From the NCBI RefSeq assembly GCF_036962685.1, contig NZ_JBALOP010000055.1, positions 65,104-129,103 on the forward strand: DNA of 64,000 nucleotides, in the 5' to 3' direction. Every line of letters starts with the position of its first letter. Position 1 is the first letter of the stretch. Under the pieces are notes generated by a model that was not told the origin of the DNA, made no database searches, and saw nothing but the letters and a program-made list of their open reading frames with translations. Positions 10,366 through 19,163 of this stretch are shown piece by piece. The DNA is from Ferdinandcohnia sp036962685. Its GTDB lineage: Bacteria; Bacillota; Bacilli; Bacillales; Bacillaceae_L. A program made the position numbers and the translations under genes.

Positions 10366-11532
10366 TTATTGATTATGCTGAAAAACAATTTCTCCTCTTA
10401 AAATCGTGTAGTCCACTTCCAATTTATTCGATAAAATGACAAGATCAGCATCATATCCAACAGCGATTCTGCCTTTTCGATTACTAACGCCGCATACAAT
10501 TGCTGGATTATAGGCAGCCATTTGAACAGCCTCTTCAATCGGAATCCCGCAATTGTTAACAATATATTGAACCGCCTTGTCTAGAGTTAAAGAACTTCCT
10601 GCAAGACTGCCATTCGCCAATGTTACTTTTCCACCTTGTTTGTAGACGGTCTTACCACCAATTTGATGACAACCATCTGGTAATTGATTCGTTCCAGTGC
10701 AATCGGAAATTAATGTGATTTGATCAATACCCTTCATTTTGTATAGCAGTTCTAGGATTTTTGTATGTACATGAAAGCCATCTGCTATGACTTCACAGTG
10801 TAATTCTTGTAAATCAAGTGCTGCAAACGCGGCAGTTAATTCGCGATGTGTAATCGGAGCCATCCCATTAAAACAATGCGTAACTCTCGATAGTCCGTAT
10901 TGAATCGCTTGTTCGATATCATCATATGATGCATCTGTATGTCCTGCCGAAATGGCCACCTTGTTTTCATGAAGGACCTTCATAACCTCTCTTGCATTTG
11001 GAAGCTCCGGAGCCAATGTTACAATTCGAATCAAATCATCTGCCAAATGAAGGATGGAATATAAATCCGCAATATCAGGATCTATTATGTACTCTGCTTT
11101 TTGAGCACCTTTATATTTTTGATTAATCCAAGGCCCTTCCAGGTGAACACCCAACAGTTGAGCACCACTTCGTTCTTCGGTGACTATTTGTTTACTTAAT
11201 AAAAGGAAGGTTTTAATATCCTCTAATGTAGCTGCCCTTGATGTTGACAAGAAACTTGTCACACCAAAGGATGGGAGCCCATCTTGAATGCGATAAAAAC
11301 CTTCCTTTGTACGGTCCATAAAATCATCACCATTTAGACCATGTATATGTGTATCGATAAAACTAGGACAGATCCACCCATCTATTTGATAGAAGGGCAG
11401 ATCCACATTTTTTAAATCGGCCGTTGTGCCAATGAAATTGATTTTTCCATCTTTGATTTCTATGACCATATTTTTATATACTTTTTTATCGGTAACAACA
11501 TTTCCTTGTAAGTAATAATGGTTACGCATCAT
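10366..11532 (-). CDS. nagA: N-acetylglucosamine-6-phosphate deacetylase
   Basis: Amidohydrolase motifs appear in order: the metal-binding HIHG (DTHIHGLNGDDFMD), HLEGPW near residue 140, GHTDAS near 200, HCFNGM near 225, and the catalytic Asp in LISDCTGTN. NagA removes acetate from GlcNAc-6-phosphate, giving glucosamine-6-phosphate for glycolysis. The start is taken at the ATG of MMRNHYYLQG; AAAGGA lies about 11 bases upstream, and an alternative ATG 21 bases further up has a poorer site. No nagB or NAG kinase gene is in the window, so these must be elsewhere. Its place directly upstream of the GH20 gene supports an amino-sugar substrate. Confidence 0.92.
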   Translation of the reverse strand: MMRNHYYLQGNVVTDKKVYKNMVIEIKDGKINFIGTTADLKNVDLPFYQIDGWICPSFIDTHIHGLNGDDFMDRTKEGFYRIQDGLPSFGVTSFLSTSRAATLEDIKTFLLLSKQIVTEERSGAQLLGVHLEGPWINQKYKGAQKAEYIIDPDIADLYSILHLADDLIRIVTLAPELPNAREVMKVLHENKVAISAGHTDASYDDIEQAIQYGLSRVTHCFNGMAPITHRELTAAFAALDLQELHCEVIADGFHVHTKILELLYKMKGIDQITLISDCTGTNQLPDGCHQIGGKTVYKQGGKVTLANGSLAGSSLTLDKAVQYIVNNCGIPIEEAVQMAAYNPAIVCGVSNRKGRIAVGYDADLVILSNKLEVDYTILRGEIVFQHNQ

Positions 11533-11598
11533 TTGACTCAAAATCCTTTCCATTTACAGCCTATTTTCTTTATAAAATGACTTATTTTTTCATAGACC

Positions 11599-12603
11599 TT
11601 ACGAAAAGTGAATTAATTTTGTTAGTGTCGTAGATTCCTTGTTAAACAGTTTTTCAAATTCCTGTGGTGCCTCACTAAATTCAACAGTTTCTGAAATAAA
11701 CGGACCGACATCAATCCGTTTTTCCTTAATGAGACGAATATATTCTTCAAGGTTCCTTCCTTCTGTCCAGCGAATATATTCATAAGGATAATCAATGGCT
11801 TCCCTTTCATAAACTTTGTCGTATCTTCCGGGACCGCCTGCTCGTGATATGAGTAGTTGAGCTTCTTTACCAAACATTAAGTCTCTTGGAAAGTCTGGCT
11901 CAATATCACCGACAATGACTGCCTTCCCTTTGTTGCGAATCCATTTCAAACATTCATGAGTGAGTGGAGAGCGTTTACCTCCCGCACATAAAAGGACCGC
12001 ATCGGCTCCATGAGCTTTCGTATCAATCTGAATGGCCTCTTCCATTTCTTCTATAGTGGCAAACGATTTGATATTTCCTTTCTTTATCATGTCTACTCGA
12101 CTTTCGTGGAGATCATACGCTATCACATTATAGGCTGCTGCATTGGCTATTTTAGCAATTAATTGCCCTAAAACCCCTAAACCTACAATCACAACTGTTT
12201 CACCAAATTGCAGGTTAGCAATTCTTAGTGCATGAATCGCTATTGCTCCTAGTCCACCTAGAGCTGCTTCTTTCGGGTCCACTGATTCGGGTACCTTAGC
12301 ATACAATGTTTTCGGCACTTGTAAATATTCATCATGGTGAACATAGGGTGCACCGTAACAAGCAACGAGATCCCCTTTTTTAACATCGGTGATTTCGCTA
12401 CCACATTCAACAACTTCACCCATCGCACTGTAGCCAAGGTGAACCTGTTTGTTTTCGCTATTTGAAAGTATCGTTAGTTCTGTGCCTGGGGAAATGACTG
12501 AATACAATGTTTTGACTATAATATAGGAAGGTTTTCCTTCTATACTTGGTATTTCATCTTCAATGATTTCAATTTTCTTGTTGCGAGCTACAATTCTTTT
12601 CAT
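11599..12603 (-). CDS. Zinc-type (MDR) alcohol/polyol dehydrogenase
   Basis: The ATG of MKRIVARNKK at 12603 is preceded by AGAAGGAT and is preferred to an ATG 18 bases upstream. The protein has an N-terminal GroES-like domain (ISPGTELT near 40, then LGYSAMGEVVECG near 62). It also has an NAD-binding fold with the GLGVLGQL loop near residue 145. The second half contains YDLHESRVDMIKKG. The usual catalytic-zinc Cys/His pattern is partly degenerate: position 40 reads PGTEL rather than C-G-S-D. This resembles the subset annotated as zinc-binding dehydrogenases in cyclitol clusters. It probably oxidises a sugar-derived alcohol with NAD. It sits three bases before the following DHDPS-family stop codon, in the same operon. 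Confidence 0.85.
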   Translation of the reverse strand: MKRIVARNKKIEIIEDEIPSIEGKPSYIIVKTLYSVISPGTELTILSNSENKQVHLGYSAMGEVVECGSEITDVKKGDLVACYGAPYVHHDEYLQVPKTLYAKVPESVDPKEAALGGLGAIAIHALRIANLQFGETVVIVGLGVLGQLIAKIANAAAYNVIAYDLHESRVDMIKKGNIKSFATIEEMEEAIQIDTKAHGADAVLLCAGGKRSPLTHECLKWIRNKGKAVIVGDIEPDFPRDLMFGKEAQLLISRAGGPGRYDKVYEREAIDYPYEYIRWTEGRNLEEYIRLIKEKRIDVGPFISETVEFSEAPQEFEKLFNKESTTLTKLIHFS

Positions 12604-12624
12604 TTGAAATCCTTCTTCCATCGA

Positions 12625-13680
12625 TTATTTAGCTAACCATTTTGATAAATTCGCTTTTACAAATTCATCATCATGCAAATGCGGATAACTAGCATAAACA
12701 CGATCTAACTCTTCTGCTTGACCTGGGCTTAATACTTCTCGATCAACTAAACACCAATTTCCTTGAAGCAATCCCTGTCTTGCTAAGATTTCATTAATAC
12801 CAGCTATGCTTCCTTTGAAGCTATTTCGAGAATCAAATATCGCTGCATTGGCATCCGTAATTTGTTGACCAAGTGTCAATAGCTTTTTTGGAATGGCATC
12901 TTTATCTCTGACCTTTTTCACTTCCTCAAATGTCTCAACAACTCGTTTGGTCCAAACTGACCAATGTCCTAGAAGACCACCAACGATTTTCTTTTCCACA
13001 GTTTGATTGCCGACATTAAATTCAAATGTTGTTACCAAATCATTTATGATATTATCGTCATTTCCTGTATATAAAGCAATTTCTTCATTTCGAGGAGAAT
13101 TGCAAACGGCACGAACTACATCTATTGAACAATATCTGTCAAACGGAGCAATTTTTATCGCATACACATTTGGAATGGCAGCAAAACGCTCCCAAAATTC
13201 GTATGAGAAAATTCTTCCGCCAACAGCTGGTTGTAAATAAAAGCCGAATACCGGGATAATTTCTGCTACTTTTTCAGCACGTTCCAGTAACTCATTTTCA
13301 GACAGATGGTTTAAACCACCCATACTCAAAAGTCCTAAATCATAGCCAGCCTCTTTGCTAAAAGACGCCTCCGCAACCGCCTGTTCTGTAGGTCCACAAA
13401 TCCCAGCAACCATGATAAAATCATCAGGAACATTGGCACGTTGTGTTTCTTCAAGGGCAATCGATAACACCTTTTGATAAAGATTGAATTCAGGATCACG
13501 AATTTCAAACTGCGTAGTATGAACGCCAACTGCAATTCCACCGACACCAGCATCGATGTAGTAGCGAGTTAATGCACGCTGTCCTGTTTCATCAAGCTTT
13601 CTTTCTTCTGTTAATGCAAGCGGATGTGCAGGAATCACAGTGCCCTCATGAAGCTTTTTCTTAACAGCCTCTTTTAACAT
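12625..13680 (-). CDS. Dihydrodipicolinate synthase-family aldolase/lyase
   Basis: The 351-residue protein is a class I aldolase-type TIM barrel of the DapA/NanA superfamily. The Schiff-base lysine fits VYAIKIAPFD near residue 180, and the conserved tyrosine region is FGFYLQPAVGG near 147. It is longer than DapA (~290), with a C-terminal helical extension. The ATG shares its first base with the last base of the preceding stop (TAATG), so translation is coupled to the SDR gene. A retro-aldol step on a keto-sugar acid is inferred from the surrounding dehydrogenases. True DapA is unlikely in this context. Confidence 0.85.
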   Translation of the reverse strand: MLKEAVKKKLHEGTVIPAHPLALTEERKLDETGQRALTRYYIDAGVGGIAVGVHTTQFEIRDPEFNLYQKVLSIALEETQRANVPDDFIMVAGICGPTEQAVAEASFSKEAGYDLGLLSMGGLNHLSENELLERAEKVAEIIPVFGFYLQPAVGGRIFSYEFWERFAAIPNVYAIKIAPFDRYCSIDVVRAVCNSPRNEEIALYTGNDDNIINDLVTTFEFNVGNQTVEKKIVGGLLGHWSVWTKRVVETFEEVKKVRDKDAIPKKLLTLGQQITDANAAIFDSRNSFKGSIAGINEILARQGLLQGNWCLVDREVLSPGQAEELDRVYASYPHLHDDEFVKANLSKWLAK

Positions 13681-14696
13681 TAAAATGCACCTTCTCTTTC
13701 TTGGAAATGAGTTGGTTTATTGATGGTTTGCCCATCACTAACGACCCAGTCAGCAATCATATCAATCATCTGTTGAACTGTAACCTTTGGATAGCCAAAT
13801 AATTTATGAGCATAAGAAGCATTGTTAAGTAGTGCTGTTGGGCTTTCACTATTTACAAATAACGGTTCCTTTTCCATTCTTTTTCCGAATTCATTTGCTA
13901 ACCATCTGACTGAAAGCGTCTCTGGTCCGGTCACATTGATGATTTGTGGAGGATGATTTGTATGTAATAATGAGCGAATGGCATATTCATTTGCATCCCC
14001 TTGCCAAATGACATTTACATTTCCCATTCTTAAATCAATTGGTTCACCCTTGAATACGGATTTTGCAATTTCAAGTAAAACTCCGTATCGAAGATCGATT
14101 GCATAATTAAGTCTAAAAAGGACAACTGGCGTTTGGTGTTTATGTGAAAAATAAGTAAGCACTCGTTCTCTTCCTAAGCATGATTGTGCATATTCACCAA
14201 CCGGATTTGGAGACACGTCCTCCGTACAACCATTGCTTAAAACAGAAGTTAAAGGATAAACATTTCCTGTAGAAAACGCGACGATCCGTGAGTCCTTAAA
14301 TTTTTCAGCCACACGACCTGGAAGGTAAGTATTCATCGCCCATGTACGATGCTCATTTCCGACCGTTCCAAACTTTGTACCTGCCATAAAGATAATATTT
14401 TTCACATTCGGAAGGTTTTGAAGGTCTTCCTCCTTCAAAAGATCTGCTTTGATTGTTTCAATTCCATATGCCTCTAATTCTTCTATTAAACTCTCATCTG
14501 TAAACCTCGCAACACCAATCACTTTTTTAGGCGAGCCAGACTGATTAACAGCTCTTTTCGTTAGTTTTGCTAAGGTCGGTCCCATTTTCCCACTTACACC
14601 TAAAATCATGATGTCCCCGTCGAGTTGCTGGATGTCCTTAATTAAATCTTCACTTGGCGTCGACATTAAATCTTCTATTTCTGCAATCGTTTTCAT
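13680..14696 (-). CDS. NAD-dependent epimerase/dehydratase (extended SDR)
   Basis: The 338-residue protein has an N-terminal Rossmann fold with GVSGKMGPTLAKL near residues 34-46, followed by FMAGTKFGTVGNEH. The catalytic serine region is FSTGNVYPL. The family YxxxK is not clear: EYAQSCLGRER occupies its place, so the Tyr is present but the Lys is replaced, and the chemistry may differ. It is the first gene of the eleven-gene leftward operon. AGGAGGATTTAA precedes its ATG, and a promoter overlapping the shared operator lies about 75-120 bases upstream. It is divergent from the regulator gene. Confidence 0.85.
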   Translation of the reverse strand: MKTIAEIEDLMSTPSEDLIKDIQQLDGDIMILGVSGKMGPTLAKLTKRAVNQSGSPKKVIGVARFTDESLIEELEAYGIETIKADLLKEEDLQNLPNVKNIIFMAGTKFGTVGNEHRTWAMNTYLPGRVAEKFKDSRIVAFSTGNVYPLTSVLSNGCTEDVSPNPVGEYAQSCLGRERVLTYFSHKHQTPVVLFRLNYAIDLRYGVLLEIAKSVFKGEPIDLRMGNVNVIWQGDANEYAIRSLLHTNHPPQIINVTGPETLSVRWLANEFGKRMEKEPLFVNSESPTALLNNASYAHKLFGYPKVTVQQMIDMIADWVVSDGQTINKPTHFQEREGAF

Positions 14697-14767
14697 TTAA
14701 ATCCTCCTAATATACACTTTTTGTGTGTTCTTGTTCAGTAAATCATTCTTATTTACTAATTACATAC

Positions 14768-14818
14768 ATTTTATATTCGACTATATTAAAAGACAAGTCA
14801 CTTAAAGGTCTTTTAATA
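14768..14818 (-). promoter_or_regulatory. Promoter with shared tandem operator (catabolic operon)
   Basis: On the minus strand a -35 box TTGTCT (14791-14796) and a -10 box TAAAAT (14768-14773) are separated by 17 bases. The -35 box is embedded in GACTTGTC. A second half-site, AAAGAC, starts 11 bp earlier on that strand, and the whole motif spans about 14792-14818. The same arrangement occurs at 20,617, 21,907 and 28,022. It drives the eleven-gene operon; overlap with the -35 fits an activator site. Confidence 0.75.
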
Positions 14819-14832
14819 AATACATATTTTTA

Positions 14833-14861
14833 TTGACAATTGAAAGTGTTCCTCTTAATCT
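14833..14861 (+). promoter_or_regulatory. Candidate sigma-A promoter of the regulator gene
   Basis: A perfect -35 box TTGACA (14833-14838) is followed after 17 bases by a weak -10 box TAATCT (14856-14861). It points rightward toward the regulator gene at 14,916. The -10 matches consensus at only three of six positions, so the exact element is uncertain. Confidence 0.45.
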
Positions 14862-14877
14862 AAGAGTAACATTATTT

Positions 14878-14902
14878 AAAGACATTTCTTTAATATGTCT
14901 TT
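14878..14902. promoter_or_regulatory. Inverted repeat before the regulator start, candidate autoregulatory operator
   Basis: AAAGACAT (14878-14885) and ATGTCTTT (14895-14902) form a perfect 8-bp inverted repeat with a 9-base spacer. The repeat is directly upstream of the GGAG ribosome site of the regulator gene. The AAAGAC half-site is the same word found in the shared operators, so feedback control is plausible. Confidence 0.5.
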
Positions 14903-14915
14903 TACTGGAGATGAA

Positions 14916-16274
14916 ATGATGAATACAAACCAATTATCAAATAACGCTACGGAAATTATCATCGGAATCGTGAGTCCTGAGGCATTAGTGAACGAAGTTA
15001 TGAAAGCGCTTGAATCGTTTCCTAATTTCCAACCTTTCTTTCTTCATTCCACAGCATCCACGATTGATACAAAGGATATAGAAAATTTAATTAATAAGGT
15101 TGAAGTACTCCTCTTTATGGAATTCCCTACCTATTTGAAGGCCAAACAGCTTTTCAATTTTGCAATTCCAACCCATTATGTTCCGTTAATGGGTACTGGC
15201 CTTTATCGTTCATTATTTTTAATAGAAAATAAATATGATATTAGGCACTTGTCAATTGATACAGTTGAAGAGAAGTATATCCAACGGATTTTATATGAAT
15301 TAGGCGAAACCAATTATGAATTTACATCCATTTCTCCATACAGCCAGAATAATTCATTCGAGGCGATTGTCCAATTTCACCAAGAAAATTTTCAAAAACA
15401 TAGATCCATTGCGATTACCGGTACTGAAGAAATTTCCCTAAGATTATCCGAATTAGGAGTACCGAACGAATGGGTTATACCTACATACCAAGACTTAATT
15501 GTTTCTCTTGAGCGAGCACTGCTTGCAACAGAAGCACGCAAAAATAAAGAATCTCAAATTGTGTTTGGTATTATTGATATTGATAAATTTGATAAAGCTA
15601 CAGAAAAATACACAACTGAACATGAAGTCCAATTATTTAAGTTAAAATTTCAACAAATGATGCTAAATTATACAAAACTACTTGATGGCCATCTGATCAA
15701 TTCAGGTGGTGAAGAATTTTCATTTATCACAACACGTGGTATCTTCGAACGAGAAACCCGTGGATATAAATTCATCCCATTATTAAACTCAGCAAAAACA
15801 GAGTTAGGTGTATCCATTAGCATTGGTGTAGGATTTGGTCTCTCCGCTGCTGAAGCAGGTAGCCATGCAAGAATGGCCCTTCGTCAATCCAAAGAATTAG
15901 GTGGCAATGTCTGCTACATCGTTCGTGAAGACCAAAGTGTCATCGGTCCAGTTGACATTATCACGGATACACAATATGAAAAATATGATCTATCCATTAC
16001 AGATGCTGAGTTACTTTATAAAGCTGAACAAGCAGGAATGTCAGCAGCATATATGACAAAGCTAATGGCTCGAGTAGCACGTCATAAAAAATATGATTAT
16101 ACTGCTCAAGAGTTAGCTACCACCTTAAACATTACAACACGAAGCGCTCATCGAATTCTATTGAAGTGGATGGATGCCAACTTAGTCGATATTGTAGGCG
16201 AAGAAAAGATCACCTACAAAGGGAGACCAAGACGTATTTATCGACTTAGCTTTATCTTAGATGAAAAGGATTAA
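14916..16274 (+). CDS. Transcriptional regulator with GGDEF-like core and C-terminal winged helix
   Basis: The start is placed at ATGATG (14916/14919), with GGAG five to eight bases upstream; an ATG at 14895 lies within an inverted repeat. Residues 1-200 form an alpha/beta sensor-like region of unknown family. Residues ~215-345 match a GGDEF domain: IIDIDKFD near 220, an intact GGEEF near 264-268, and a C-terminal SISIGVGFG ... ARMALRQSKELGGN segment. Residues ~400-452 are a helix-turn-helix (AQELATTLNITTRSAHRILLKW) with a basic wing (KGRPRRIYRL). It is divergent from the catabolic operon and is the only DNA-binding regulator in the locus. It is therefore the best candidate to bind the shared operators. 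Whether it makes or binds a cyclic dinucleotide is unknown. Confidence 0.85.
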   Translation: MMNTNQLSNNATEIIIGIVSPEALVNEVMKALESFPNFQPFFLHSTASTIDTKDIENLINKVEVLLFMEFPTYLKAKQLFNFAIPTHYVPLMGTGLYRSLFLIENKYDIRHLSIDTVEEKYIQRILYELGETNYEFTSISPYSQNNSFEAIVQFHQENFQKHRSIAITGTEEISLRLSELGVPNEWVIPTYQDLIVSLERALLATEARKNKESQIVFGIIDIDKFDKATEKYTTEHEVQLFKLKFQQMMLNYTKLLDGHLINSGGEEFSFITTRGIFERETRGYKFIPLLNSAKTELGVSISIGVGFGLSAAEAGSHARMALRQSKELGGNVCYIVREDQSVIGPVDIITDTQYEKYDLSITDAELLYKAEQAGMSAAYMTKLMARVARHKKYDYTAQELATTLNITTRSAHRILLKWMDANLVDIVGEEKITYKGRPRRIYRLSFILDEKD

Positions 16275-16284
16275 AAGGAATGAA

Positions 16285-16314
16285 ACGGCGGGAATTGCTT
16301 CACCCGCTGTTTTT
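16285..16314. terminator. Bidirectional intrinsic terminator
   Basis: ACGGCGGG (16285-16292) pairs with CCCGCTGT (16303-16310), with one G-U pair, followed by a T-run. It lies between the convergent regulator and Gfo/Idh/MocA genes. Confidence 0.8.
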
Positions 16315-16338
16315 AAATGTGTCTTCTTGTTAACACAC

Positions 16339-17235
16339 CTATATGTATACCTTTCTCCCCGTCTCCCTGCTTTCATTTGCCGCTTCAATAAAACGAATAA
16401 TTTCATACGTTTCATGTAATGGTACTCTCGTTTTACTGTCCTTAAAAAAATCCAAAACATTCTCTAACAAACTTGCATAGAAGGGTTTTGAGGAGGAGTT
16501 TACTGATACATACTCACTACCTTTTTCAAAATGAACAATCGCACCGAAATCGCCATTTCCGCTTCGATTCCCTCTCACAGTGGAAAATCGACCATCTTCC
16601 CATTCTGTAACAATCAAATCAAAATCCAGATTGGACATAGACCGTACATGCTTCGCTCCCCCACCTAAAATCGTATAGAGCATTTCAATCGTATGAATCC
16701 CATACCAAAAATAGCCTGGTTGGGTGTCAATTATCTCCATTGGTCCAAAGCAGTCCGCTCCTATTATTCTACCTTTATCCTTAATAGCAAGAACTTTAGT
16801 TAGACTTTCTGAAAACCGTAATGCTGAAGAACTCATAAGCGGCGTGTGATATTTCTCGGCAAGTTCCACCATTTCTGCAGCATCAGCACGATTTAAGCAA
16901 AATGGCTTATCAACGAAAATCGGTTTCTTAAATTGGCATATTTTGCTGACTTGATCAAGATGAACCCTTCCATCCACTGACTCTAATAAAATGGCATCAC
17001 ATTGCTCTGCCACTTCTTCCATCGTATCAACGATTTGAACACCATATTGCTCCACTTCTTTCGTAATTGAGGCAATACGGGAATAACTTAACTCAAAATC
17101 AGATGATTCGACTGGACAGGCCATAACTATCTTCCCACCCTCAATATAAAATGGGTGGGAAGAATCATTCAATAATTTTGTAAAAGCCGTTGCATGTGAA
17201 GTATCGAGGCCTATCATTCCTATTTTTAAATTCAC
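16339..17235 (-). CDS. Gfo/Idh/MocA family oxidoreductase
   Basis: The 298-residue protein begins MNLKIGMIGLDTSHATAF, with a non-glycine-rich first loop (GLDTSH). The lysine motif reads PIFVDKPFCLN near residue 120, a VDKP variant of EKP. The C-terminal domain has YFWYGIHTIEMLYTILGGG near 175. The start codon is GTG, with GGAG upstream. It is the last gene of the ABC-transporter operon, 32 bases after the second permease gene, and is followed by a terminator. Its close association with the transporter suggests it acts early on the imported glycoside. Confidence 0.88.
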   Translation of the reverse strand: MNLKIGMIGLDTSHATAFTKLLNDSSHPFYIEGGKIVMACPVESSDFELSYSRIASITKEVEQYGVQIVDTMEEVAEQCDAILLESVDGRVHLDQVSKICQFKKPIFVDKPFCLNRADAAEMVELAEKYHTPLMSSSALRFSESLTKVLAIKDKGRIIGADCFGPMEIIDTQPGYFWYGIHTIEMLYTILGGGAKHVRSMSNLDFDLIVTEWEDGRFSTVRGNRSGNGDFGAIVHFEKGSEYVSVNSSSKPFYASLLENVLDFFKDSKTRVPLHETYEIIRFIEAANESRETGRKVYI

Positions 17236-17266
17236 ACTAAATTCACTCCTTAACGCAACAGGAAAC

Positions 17267-18073
17267 TTATTTTAGACCTGAAAGCTGTATACCTTCTGTA
17301 AAGTACTTCTGGAAGAATAAGAAGATTAAGAATGTCGGTATAAATGAGAGTGTGGCCCCAGCCATTTCAATACCGAAGTTTCCTTCTTTGCTCAATGTTG
17401 AAGCTAGACCTACAGTGATTGGGTACATCTTTTCATTTGTCATATAAATTAACGGCTGAAATAAATCATTCCAGTTACTTACAAACGCAAACGTTCCAAC
17501 AGTTGCGATTGATGGAAATGCTAGAGGCATATAAATTTTGCGAAACACTTGAAAGTCATTGGCCCCATCCATACGTGCAGCTTCATCCAACTCCATAGGA
17601 ATTCCTTGCATGAATTGGCGAACTAAAAATACACCCATAATTGCCCAAAGTTCCGGAACAATCAATGATTGGTATTCATTAATCCAACCAAATTTAGAAA
17701 ACATGATAAATTTTGGAATGATAAGGAGTTGGGAAGGAATCATAATGACGGCCATGAACGTCCAGAAAATAAATTCCCTTCCGATAAATTGCTTTCTTGC
17801 GAAAATATATCCGAGTAACCCTGCGAAAAACATTTGTGAAAAGACTGGGATAATTGTGATTACGACAGAGTTAAAAATCCATCTTAAGAAATTATCGTTA
17901 CGAAATAGGTACGTAAAGTTATTTATTGACACACTATCTGGAATCCAAAATAAGGGATCCATCGCTGCATAGGTCGTTTCTTTAAGGGAACTTAATACCA
18001 TGATCAAAAATGGCAGAAGAAAGCAAAATCCCAAGAAGTACATGACAAGATATTTTAATATTTTTTTTAACAA
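17267..18073 (-). CDS. Sugar ABC transporter permease (MalG type)
   Basis: The 268-residue membrane protein has about six membrane spans. The cytoplasmic coupling loop EAARMDGANDFQVFRKIYMPLAFPS (residues ~165-190) carries the EAA motif used to contact the ATPase. FIMFSKFGWINEYQSLIVPEL is typical of CUT1 inner permeases. The start is TTG with GGGAG upstream. It pairs with the permease 33 bases upstream. No ATPase gene is present in the locus, so a shared MsmX-like ATPase encoded elsewhere probably powers the transporter. Confidence 0.93.
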   Translation of the reverse strand: MLKKILKYLVMYFLGFCFLLPFLIMVLSSLKETTYAAMDPLFWIPDSVSINNFTYLFRNDNFLRWIFNSVVITIIPVFSQMFFAGLLGYIFARKQFIGREFIFWTFMAVIMIPSQLLIIPKFIMFSKFGWINEYQSLIVPELWAIMGVFLVRQFMQGIPMELDEAARMDGANDFQVFRKIYMPLAFPSIATVGTFAFVSNWNDLFQPLIYMTNEKMYPITVGLASTLSKEGNFGIEMAGATLSFIPTFLIFLFFQKYFTEGIQLSGLK

Positions 18074-18106
18074 GTTCGTTCATCTCCCTTACAATCACGC
18101 TCTCCT

Positions 18107-19063
18107 TTAATAAATACCTTGATCCTTTCCAAAATATTTTTTCTGAATAAGCGAAATGATTAAGATTATCGCAAATAATACATAAGATAAAACGGCTGCA
18201 TAACTAAAGTTCAAATTCGTGAATCCTAATTGATATAGATAAAATACAATTGTACTTGTCGAGAAGTTTGGTCCCCCGTTCGTTAATAAAAATGCAGAGT
18301 CAAAGATCTGGAACGAACCAATTGTTGTAATGATTAACACATAAAAATGAATCGGTTTTAATAATGGGAAAGTAATCATCCAAAAGGATTTTAACGGTGA
18401 AGCACCATCGATTTTTGCGGCTTCATACATATCTTTTGGTATGGACTGTAGCCCTGCAAAATAATAGATCATTGTACTTCCAGAGACTTTGAAAATACTC
18501 AAACCTGCCAATACAATCAGGGCTTGTGACGAATCAGATAAAAACAATTGGGCATCAACACCCAAAAAGCTAAGCAAGTAGTTAATAAATCCTGATTTCG
18601 TTCCTGAAAATAGCCATTCCCAAATACCTGCTACTACAACAAATGATGTAACAACAGGTAGGAAAAAGATCCCTTTAAAAAATTTTGTAAATCGAATTCC
18701 TGATTTAATGACGAGCGCTAAAATCAAACCAAGTGCCATTGTCGGAAGTATATAATAGAAGGAAAATAATACAGTGTTCCAAATTGATTTCAAAGCAATC
18801 TCATCTTGAAACAATTGCTTCCAGTTTCGTAATCCCACAAACTCAGAAGTACCAATAATTCGATAATTAAGAAACGTTAATATGAAACTATAAATAAATG
18901 GAATGACTTGAAAGATTAAAAAATGGATTAAGACTGGAGTCAGTACAATATAGACAAGACCATTTCTTTTCCATTCATCTTTCAACCTTTTCTTTAAAGG
19001 AGGCTTGACCTTTTTTACATTTGTTAGAGGTACTTTGTTATGAGTTTCTATAACCTTTTCCAA
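18107..19063 (-). CDS. Sugar ABC transporter permease (MalF/UgpA type)
   Basis: This 318-residue polytopic protein has a basic cytoplasmic N-terminus of about 35 residues, then six membrane spans. The EAA coupling loop is YEAAKIDGASPLKSFWMITFPLLKP, near residues 210-235. LTNGGPNFSTSTIVFYLYQ near the end is a hallmark of CUT1 permeases. The start is TTG with AAGGTGA six bases upstream. The gene is separated from the binding-protein gene by about 100 bases that hold a strong stem-loop. Confidence 0.93.
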   Translation of the reverse strand: MEKVIETHNKVPLTNVKKVKPPLKKRLKDEWKRNGLVYIVLTPVLIHFLIFQVIPFIYSFILTFLNYRIIGTSEFVGLRNWKQLFQDEIALKSIWNTVLFSFYYILPTMALGLILALVIKSGIRFTKFFKGIFFLPVVTSFVVVAGIWEWLFSGTKSGFINYLLSFLGVDAQLFLSDSSQALIVLAGLSIFKVSGSTMIYYFAGLQSIPKDMYEAAKIDGASPLKSFWMITFPLLKPIHFYVLIITTIGSFQIFDSAFLLTNGGPNFSTSTIVFYLYQLGFTNLNFSYAAVLSYVLFAIILIISLIQKKYFGKDQGIY

Positions 19064-19112
19064 GCTATCACCTTATTTCTTTTTTTGATTAACAATGCAT
19101 GATTTAATAAAT

Positions 19113-19146
19113 AGAGAGTTTTATTCACCAAGGAATAAAACTCTCT
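19113..19146. terminator. Intercistronic stem-loop after the binding-protein gene
   Basis: AGAGAGTTTTATTC (19113-19126) and GAATAAAACTCTCT (19133-19146) form a perfect 14-bp stem with a six-base loop. No clean T-run follows on the minus strand. It probably stabilises the upstream binding-protein mRNA or acts as a partial terminator, so that permeases are made in lower amounts. Confidence 0.7.
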
Positions 19147-19163
19147 TAATAAGAAGCATTGGT

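Noticed and set aside
15000..15014. Cre-like word ATGAAAGCGCTTGAA
   Set aside because: Lies inside the regulator coding region and lacks the terminal CA of the consensus; probably chance.
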